Shown piece after piece: positions 56,528-64,000 of a DNA stretch of 64,000 nt. Source of the DNA: Trametopsis cervina. Taxonomy: Eukaryota; Basidiomycota; Agaricomycetes; Polyporales; Irpicaceae. Under the pieces are notes generated by a model that searched no databases, was not told where the DNA came from, and saw only the letters and a program-made list of their open reading frames with translations. The stretch is taken from assembly GCA_022385755.1 (NCBI GenBank), contig MU278359.1:248001-312000 (forward strand). The letters run 5' to 3'. Within the stretch, counting starts at the first letter, position 1. The number at the start of each line of letters is the position of its first letter. A program made the translations under genes and the position numbers.

Positions 56528-56895
56528 AGGGATTGGCAATAATGGCCCGCTTATAACCTGTGCGTATCGCGACTTGTGTTTTCTGTATTCTAGGCTTGGC
56601 ACAACGCGACTGTAATGCATGATCTTGTGAACGAATTCACTAACACGGTCACGTGCGGTGACGTCACGCGACACGGGCCAGGAACGCACATAGAGCGCAC
56701 CACGTCACAGTCGTCACCGCCAACAACATACATAGCGCCAAGCACTCCATCGCTGTCCGCGGATGTACAATCTTAAAATACCCACCTGCGCAACGCCGCC
56801 CGTCGGTTTGCTGGTCGCACGACATCCTTCTCTCCTCCCAACCACGTCCAAGGCTCTGCAAACGCGCAGTATACCACAGCTCGCCACGGACCACA
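56528..56895. other. Short gap between MND1 and the AEC transporter
   Basis: Holds the 3' end of MND1 and the promoter of the transporter. No TATA box recognised. Confidence 0.5.
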
Positions 56896-58446
56896 ATGTC
56901 GGACGCAGGCAGCACGTTCGGACCAGCTTTCCTCGGCGCGCTAGAGGGTTCGCTCTCCGTCCTCCTCACCCTATTCGCAGGATACTGTGCCGCCCGGTTA
57001 CGCCTACTCGACCACAACACCGTGCATCGCCTCTCCAAGATCTGCTCCAGCCTCTTCCTGCCATGCCTCATCGTCGAGCAAATGGGGCCGGAGCTCACCG
57101 CTGCGAACCTCGCTAAGCTCTGGATCATACCTGCCTGGGGTTTGGTGAGCACCGCCGTAGCACACCTCCTCGGCTGGCTTGGCCAGGCGGTGTTCAAGAC
57201 GCCGTACTGGGTCATCGTCGCGTCCGGCCGCCCGAACACGAGCGCGCTTCCGTTACTCCTCCTGCAGTCCCTCGAAACTACCGGCGTGCTCAAGTCACTT
57301 GCCGCACCCGGGGCGGACACCGCCAAGGTCCTCGCCCGCGCCAAGTCGTACATTCTCCTCAACGTCGTCGTGCAGCAAACGATCACGTTCCAGCTTGCAC
57401 CGTCTGTACTCCGGATGGACGACGGGAAGCATGCGGACGAGGAACAAGGCCCCGCGACGCTCGCTCCTGTGCCTCGCAAGCCGTCGGGAAGCCTGGATCC
57501 CGGTGTACAAGATGAGGAGCACGTTGGGTTGTTGGCTGATCACGACGGGCATTCGTATGGCACGTCGCAAGCCTCGGATTTCCCGTCGGCATTGGCACCT
57601 ATTGCAGACCAGCCTGATATCCACTGGCCGCAACGAATACAGTTCCTCGAGAGCCCGCTCAAGCGGATCTACGCCTCGATGAGCCCTCCGCTCATCGCTG
57701 CCATTATTGCGCTGATACTTGGGGTAAAGGCTCCCTTTCTCTTGGGTTAACGCGGTCGATTGCTGAAGTTCTGTACCACACCCCAGCTCATCCCGGCTCT
57801 AAACTACGCTTTCTTTGACAAAGACAGCGCGCTGTACAGCACCCTTACACAGTCCGTTGAGAACCTCGGAGAGCTCTTGTACGCCGCGCATACGATTCTT
57901 CTGCGAACGCGCATTACTCATCGCCACATTTTTCCTCTCACAGTGTCGCCCTGCAAATGTTCACCGTTGGTGCCCAACTCGCACTCGTCCCAGAGGTCCG
58001 CCCCGAATACGCCGGCACGACGTACGCGATGCTCGTCCGCTTCCTGGTGATGCCAGGCCTCAGCCTCCTCTTCGTCTGGGGAACAGCAGGACGAGGGTGG
58101 TACGTCGACGACAAACTCGTGTGGTGCGTATTGTGTTTGTCCCCGCGCACAACCTTGGCTGCTGACCCACGTCTGATGTTTCCTCGTCACGTAGGTTCCT
58201 GCTCGTCCTCATCCCGTCGGGGCCCTCGGCGATGCTCCTCGCAAACGTCGCCGAGATCGTCGACGTCGACCAGGGCCCGATCGCGAGCTACCTCACTTTC
58301 TCGGTACGTACTCGTTCTCTCTCGCAGGCGGTATTTATCAAGTGTGACTAACTCGCTTCTGTCAGTATTTCTTCTCCCCATTGATGGCAGCAGTATGTTC
58401 CCTCGGACTGATCGTCGTCGAAATAGCATCCAAGAGGCTCTCATGA
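56896..58446 (+). CDS. Auxin-efflux-carrier family (AEC/PIN-like) membrane transporter
   Basis: Two blocks of hydrophobic helices flank a hydrophilic loop of about 100 residues, as in PF03547. The N-block begins FLGALEGSLSVLLTLFAGY and contains ICSSLFLPCLIVEQM and the conserved SGRPNTSALPLLLLQSL. After the loop, IAAIIALILG, LIPALNYAFF and QMFTVGAQLALVPEV lead to the C-block with ASYLTFSYFFSPLMAAV, ending KRLS at 58446. At least four introns: after residue 275 (57722-57786), then within the C-block (57852-57950 region), after VDDKLVW, and after YLTFS. The yeast homologues are uncharacterised ER or plasma-membrane transporters; a role in auxin transport is not implied. The gene is convergent with GGT (223 bp between ends). 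Confidence 0.9.
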
Positions 58447-58669
58447 TACAAACGAAGCGGTACTTCGAGATAAGATTCCCCAGATTCCCCATCTTTCTGG
58501 TGTTTTCGGAACTTTCGTAACGTAGATACACGGACACATTGGTACTTTGAAGCACACGGGACACGGTTATATGTATCTGTATAAGTATGTATTATTGTGC
58601 GATGCACTCATCCAAACAGTTGTATATTCTATTCCAAGCGGAGAAATACGTTTCTAGCAGTCATCCATA

Positions 58670-61075
58670 TCAATAGCCAGCCGCCTTTCCTAGCTTTCGC
58701 GAATCGCTAGCAGCTATAACGATACATGTCAGACCTGCAGAACAAGTCCAGACTGGAACAGAGAACTCACCATATATCGTGTCGCCTTGTTTCGCTACTA
58801 CCTGAACCACTGCTCCCGCACGACTAATGTCCGAAACTACACACAAGGCAACAAGTCAAAAATATGCTACGTATCCCCTAAACCCGGTCGACGTACCCGT
58901 GATGTTATGCCCCTTCCGCCTCAAGTCCTGCAGAATTCTTGACGGATAGATATTATCCGCCTCCACAGCAAGAGGGAACAGCTGGTCATGCAGCCTCCCA
59001 TACTCGATCGCCGCGCTGGGATCGAGGCCCCAGTCCATGTTGACCAGGGTCTGGAAGACAGACGGGAAGATACGCGAGCCGCCCGAGGCGCCGATGGCGA
59101 TTGCGAACTCGCCGTCTGCGTCTTCGAGAATTGTTGGAGCTGTCGACGAGAGGGGGCGTTTTCCCGGTTGCGGGTAGTTGTCTGCGAGACAGAGGTTAGT
59201 GGTGGAGGCGCGAGTTGTGATGGCAGACGTACAAGGAGAAGGGTAGAGGCCGAAGGCGTTTGGGACGCCGGGGATGGAGAAGTCGTCCATCTAAGGAAAG
59301 TGTGAGCATAAGTGCAGAGTCGGGATAAGCGATACTGACCTCGTCGTTTAGGATGACGCCCGTGGCGGAATCGAGCACCAGCGAGCCGAAGACCAGGTTC
59401 ACGGTCGATGTTATGGCTACTACCATGCCGTCTTTGTCGACAATGCTAGAGTGACTCTATAGCACGCGTCAACTATACCGTCTTGTAACATTCTAAGATA
59501 GAGCACTAACTGTTCCGTGGTCCATGGGCACGTCGTATACAGGGTTGTAATACTCTGGCGGATGTGTGTAATTCTGTGACAGGCTTAGTAATGGTAGAGA
59601 ACATCTAGCATGATTTCATACATCAGTGATGTTCGGGAAGATGACCTTCGCGTATTCCTTCGTAGGAATCTCGTCGATCTTGGCAGAGTCGTGCTTCCTA
59701 TATGAAGGGTCTGATATTCTCGTCCTATACCTGTTGAGCAGGACGTTCCACTTTCCCAAACCTGTGCTTACCTGGCAGCAAATCCAACTATCCATGTATA
59801 TAAGCTTATTATAGGTAGAGATACAGAGAACAGCTCAAACGTACACTTCATGATCTCCAAAATACGATGCACATTGAGACTCGTGCGACCTTCGTCCACA
59901 AAGTCCTCAAACTGCTCTAGCAAGTTCAGCATGTAGACGAGCACAGGTCCTGAGGTCGGTGCGTGGGAAGTATAGATCTTCTTTCCTCGGTACGTCCCTT
60001 CGAGCGCAGGTGCCACCCTGACGTCGTACTGCGCCAAATCCTTGAGCGTCATTATGCCGCCGGTGGCCTGTACTTTCGCGACGATGGACTCGGCAACAGG
60101 CCCCTATTGGCGAAGTCGTGTTTTGAGTGAGACGATACGCACGAGCGCGACTGGACGCGACGTACCGTGTAAAACGCGTCCGGGCCTTCCTCTGCAACTC
60201 TAGCGAGCGTACGAGAGAGTGCAGTTCGCCTTATAATATCTCCTTCCCGCAGCAGACAGCCATTGGGCGCGAACACGGCTTTCCAGTCCGGCTCGTTGTG
60301 CACCACTGGCGAAATGGTCTCGATCCTCATTTCCAACAGCTTGGACACCTTCCATCCCTTCGCGAGCTCCACGCTAGGAGCGACGAGGTCCTTCCACTCG
60401 AGCTTACCCCACATCTCGTGCGCTTTCTTGAGGCCGCGTAGTTCGCCCGGCACGCCAACCGCCAGGCCGCCCCAGCGCGCGTCCCGAGCGCGACCGACGT
60501 ACATTGTTTCTGTCGCGGCTGCCGGTGCCGTTTCGCGGAAGTCGACAGTGTACACTTCGGAGGTCTTGTTTCCTTCCGGCGTCGGTATGCGCACGGTCAT
60601 GAATCCACCGCCGCCGATGCCGGACCTGGTACTGTGAATACGGCGAACTCAGAGCGACGTAAAGAGAGACATACGAGAACATATTCGTCACTCCGATGCA
60701 CATTGTTGTAGCGACAGCTGCATCCACTGCATTACCGCCCTTCTTCATTGTGCTCACCCCGAGCTCCGAGCACACTATGTTCTCGCTCGCTACAGCACCA
60801 TGCTTAGCCTTGATGAGGTACGCCGGGTTCCTTGCGCAGGACAGGGATCCGCATGTATGCGTGCTCGTTACAAAGTCGTCCGACCAAGCGTTCCGGGTGG
60901 TGTAGAGAAAGGAGAAACCAGCCCAGGCAGCAACGAGGATGAATATACGCCATGCACGCGAGCCATAGCGCCTGCCTGTCTTTCCTGCATTATCGGAAGC
61001 GAAGTGCAGCGGGAGAAGCGCTGCCTCGGTTTCGGCTGTCTTCGTGACGTCGTCCGCGTCCGCCAATGTCTTCAT
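58670..61075 (-). CDS. Gamma-glutamyltranspeptidase, membrane-anchored
   Basis: GGT cleaves the gamma-glutamyl bond of glutathione and is made as a precursor that cuts itself. The N-terminus has one transmembrane anchor (AWRIFILVAAWAGFSFLY) after a short cytosolic tail. The body reads HGAVASENIVCSELG, MKKGGNAVDAAVAT, VDFRETAP, GVPGELRG, VAPALEGTYRGKKIY and so on. The catalytic threonine is in PMDHGT, whose ACA codon (59511-59513) is the last before an intron; SHSSIVDKDG follows. The C-terminal part has STAPTILED and GASGGSRI. About nine introns. The frame extends above 61075 only from non-ATG starts, so the ATG of MKTLADADD is used. Located in vacuole or plasma membrane in fungi; a lumenal/extracellular catalytic domain is inferred. 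Confidence 0.92.
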
Positions 61076-61576
61076 CGTGTCGCGCTCGTCGGTCACCGTC
61101 GTGCGGGGTCAGACTTGTGTGAGGGAAAGGGATTGCGGGCTCGCCGACGTCAGGTCCGCGCAAGCCGAGCGATAAGACCCAATGTGGGAGCATTAGGCTC
61201 TGCTGCTATGTCAGCAGATTCGTGTGCATTGCGCGTACGGCGGCAAGCGTATGTGACCGGCATATCATGAAACGAGCGTTGCTGGGGGCGCCGTGTAGCG
61301 AACATAGTACGCGGGACACGTCGAGCATGAGTGAAAGCACAACGGTGGGAGTATGAGTGTAAGCAGACAGTCGAATTGTTGTTTATGTCGGTACAAAGCC
61401 ACGGACGCCGGCTGAGGCGAATCAGACCCCGAATGACGAATATGATGCGGTAAATACGGTATAAACAACGAGATAGACTTGAGATACACTCAGACTCTAT
61501 ATACGATCGCCAAGCACAGAGATCATCCAGCACACTCGCAAGGCAAGGCACAGTCTATACAGCGGTTCGAGCTTGC
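61076..61576. other. Intergenic stretch between GGT and glycosylase genes
   Basis: Promoter of GGT and 3' flank of the glycosylase gene. No TATA box or gene recognised. Confidence 0.45.
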
Positions 61577-63537
61577 TTACTTTGGCTCTTCAGCCAGCGC
61601 CCACATGTAATAGACAGCTGTAAATGCCACAATCGGTACTCAACGACGCTGTTCGAGAGCAGTGATTAAGTGACGTACCAACACTTCGGTAAGGCTTCCA
61701 CGGCTCGGTCAGGTCCTCCATTTCTTTGGGTGTGAGGAACGCCCCTCTGACCGAGGAATCAACAGTCAGTAATTACCTGGGAGGTCTTCAAGTAGTGCGA
61801 AACTCACTTTATCTTATTCTTTGCGTTCACTCTTCGCTTCAACTCAGCCACGGTCAATCCGGCAGGTAACGGCGGAATATTGCTCGTCAAGCTGGTCTTA
61901 TTGAGGATCTTGTTGACGGAAGGCGTGAACGGCACTGGAAGCACATCGGACTCATCCTCACTCTCATCGTCGCTGTCTAGCTTAGCTTTGCTCTTGCCCT
62001 TTCTGCCTTTACTATTTGCTACAGGCGTGACAGTGATCACTGGCACTGGAGGTATGGAAGATACGCCGACGTTGTCCGGCTCTTCGTTCTCTTCAGCGAC
62101 TTTGCTGGTTTGACCTAGGACAGGCAAGACATCATCATCATCTTCACTCTTCTTCCTCTTCTTGGGCTTTTCTGCAGTAGACTGAGGCAGTTTGAGAGGC
62201 GATAGCGCAACATTATGGTCCGGAGAATGTAAGGAGAGTATCCAACGCAGGAGACCGCGCTGAACCCCAAGATCGCCTATGTCACAAGAGGTCAGAATCG
62301 AGTCGTGTGGGTACTACGAAAGACTTACCAACGGGAAGTATGTCAGGGCGTCGCAGTGAAAACATTGCGAACATATCAACTACGAAGATAGGGAGATCAT
62401 TAGCAAGTCTTGCACTCGTGCAAGTGCTGAAACATACCAGTCCACTAGCAACGGAGTGGTGACTGCGTCAACTCGCAGAATGGTCTAGACAGTATATGGA
62501 CTTACCCTGCCAATTCCGCGGACCGCCGTCAGCAATTCATACAATTCCTCGTCTTCTGCTGCGAGAAGTTTCTCAGTAGACAAACGACCGTCAGCAAATC
62601 TGGCAGCGAGGTCGAGTACTGATTCTCTGTTAGTAAATAGATGATATAGCAACAACGATACCAACCGTATTCCGCCTTCCTCTGGCTGAGGCCAGCGGTC
62701 CTGAGAGTGGGGATATCCATCGTCGTGACCTGAGAAGCCGAAGGGAAGAAATCTGTCGTTCTGCCAATAAAACATCAGTTTCAGCTGGGGTAGTGTAAGC
62801 ATGTAATATGTACTTGTTGTGGTCGGTAGGCTTCTCTGGTAGTGAGGGATCAAAAAGCCTCACAAACTTATGGGAGATAGATCGTGCAGCAAGCCAAGAG
62901 ATTTGCTGTCCACTACCTGAAATCAGCGCGCATCCTGGCCCTCGCAAGGTCGAACTCAGGCTTACAGAATAGAATGTGTCAAAGTGCTGTACAGCGGTTA
63001 GCCGACGACAAATGGTGGACGCGTGTCAGCGTACCGGAAAGGGTCCACCTGTTCGAGGTGCTCAAATGGCTTGCACGGCATACGGTTGAAGATGTCTTCG
63101 AACCGACCATCTGCATTGATAATATGCCTTTTGGCGTCCTCGAACGAAAAGGTGAGTACGGCTGGGACGAGAGCCTCCGGAGTCCCGTTTGTCCTGACAA
63201 CTGCGGGGGCTTGCGCTGGCTTAGCTTGCGTTGGCTCTTCGGTCTTTGTCGCATCCTCAGACTTCTTCTTGGACTTGGTAGCACGCGCTTTCTTGACAGT
63301 AGTAGCACTCGCTTCAGCATCATCAGCTTCCGAGTCGGTCTTGCGCTTTCTACTGCGAGCTCCGTTGGTATCCTTGACCTCATTCTTCACTGCTGGCTCT
63401 TCAGATTCTTGAGCATTGCCATTAGCTTTGGCAGCACGCGTCGAAGCCCGCGTCGTACGCATATCCGCAAAGTTGTTGACCGGGAGTCGCAAAATCAGTC
63501 GCCTGGGAACTAGTCGCGGAAGGAAAGCAATAAGCAT
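61577..63537 (-). CDS. MAG1/AlkA-type DNA-3-methyladenine glycosylase (HhH-GPD)
   Basis: This base-excision enzyme removes alkylated bases from DNA. The helix-hairpin-helix and catalytic aspartate are seen across splices: LLTAVRGIGR, then [25 protein letters not shown] (Asp in VGDLGVQ). Upstream in the domain are QQISWLAARSISHKFVRLF and the segment TMDIPTLRTAGLSQRKAEY. The N-terminus carries about 110 basic, low-complexity residues (ARSRKRKTDSE, KKARATKSKKKS), and a second Asp/Glu/Lys-rich insert lies near the C-terminus (SEDDDD, DSDDESEDESD), ending MWALAEEPK. Two in-frame starts are possible, 63537 (MLIAFLPRLVPRRLILRLP, presequence-like) and 63462 (MRTTRASTRAAK, nuclear-type). The frame opens above 63537 only from a TTG. 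Confidence 0.9.
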
Positions 63538-64000
63538 ACAACTGGGACGCAGCAACGAATCATTCCACTAACGTTGCTGGTTATATAGCTTACGTAGCGG
63601 CGTCGCTTTGTCATCAGTGTCCTGGCCAGAGCATTCAGTCCAATCATTTCGCACCACTGTGCGCCATCGTGCGGGACCGCACCGCCCGAGGCGCCTTCGC
63701 GTCATTTAGGGCGTGACGCGACGCGACGACGTCGAACTATTCGACGCGTTTCTTCTTCCATTCTCAACACTCGGGTATACTGCACGTCGTGAACGGTTGG
63801 ATTTTTATAGCGGTGATATATGGATGTTGAGCCGTAAGGCGCGTGAAAGGGGTAGTAGATTTTGGTGCGTGAGAACGTCTTCACAGCGTTGGCAAGCAGT
63901 CTGACCTCGTCTCTCTAGGCGTGTACGGCATAGAATGCTGGCATAGAGCTGTGAATATATATCACTTGAATACAATCCCTTGGCTTGACAAGAGTCTGGA
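63538..64000. other. Right-edge stretch, glycosylase promoter
   Basis: Upstream DNA of the glycosylase gene with several CpG-rich stretches (63660-63740). No supported gene is visible before the window ends. Confidence 0.45.

Overview
The window is nuclear DNA of a filamentous basidiomycete, most likely an agaricomycete; that placement is inferred from gene style and content, not from a search. Genes sit on both strands and are cut by many short introns of about 50-65 nt with GT..AG ends and CTNAN-type branch sites. The content is typical: a PAS-type gluconeogenesis regulator, an HMG-box factor, an F-box protein, a MACPF protein, a phenol-hydroxylase-like monooxygenase and several small secreted proteins. 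No tRNA, rRNA, CRISPR array or intact transposon was recognised.

Layout. 1.5-9.7 kb: glutamine methyltransferase, divergent from an ERT1/AcuK-like zinc-cluster regulator; a PRA1 trafficking protein divergent from a CDC26-like APC/C subunit; an HMG-box factor; a small secreted protein. 9.7-13.6 kb: sparse DNA with one candidate small secreted protein gene. 13.7-18.6 kb: a large low-complexity protein divergent from NDUFS7 of respiratory complex I. 18.6-34.6 kb: an accessory stretch with four related small secreted protein genes (SSP A-D, all on the minus strand), a MACPF-VPS62-like protein and an F-box protein, in gene-poor DNA that also carries a degenerate direct repeat. 34.7-43.1 kb: a dense housekeeping block on the minus strand (PP2C phosphatase, BZW/5MP translation regulator, SCO1 copper chaperone, Zn2Cys6 regulator). 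43.1-47.8 kb: nearly empty. 47.8-53.7 kb: FAD monooxygenase and an MFS monocarboxylate-type transporter. 55.4-63.5 kb: MND1, an auxin-efflux-carrier-type transporter, gamma-glutamyltranspeptidase and a MAG1/AlkA DNA glycosylase.

The most notable result is a family of four secreted proteins that only becomes visible after splicing. Each gene has a TATA box 130-160 bp before the ATG, a 53-61 nt intron in the 5' leader that ends 5-12 nt before the ATG, one main coding exon for a signal peptide and three family cysteines, and a last coding exon of 15-30 nt that supplies the fourth cysteine. Reading the first exon through to its first stop loses that cysteine. A fifth gene on the other strand (12.6 kb) has the same promoter and leader layout but a different protein. 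The four genes flank the MACPF gene, so the region looks like a secreted or pore-forming interaction locus. Its function is unknown.
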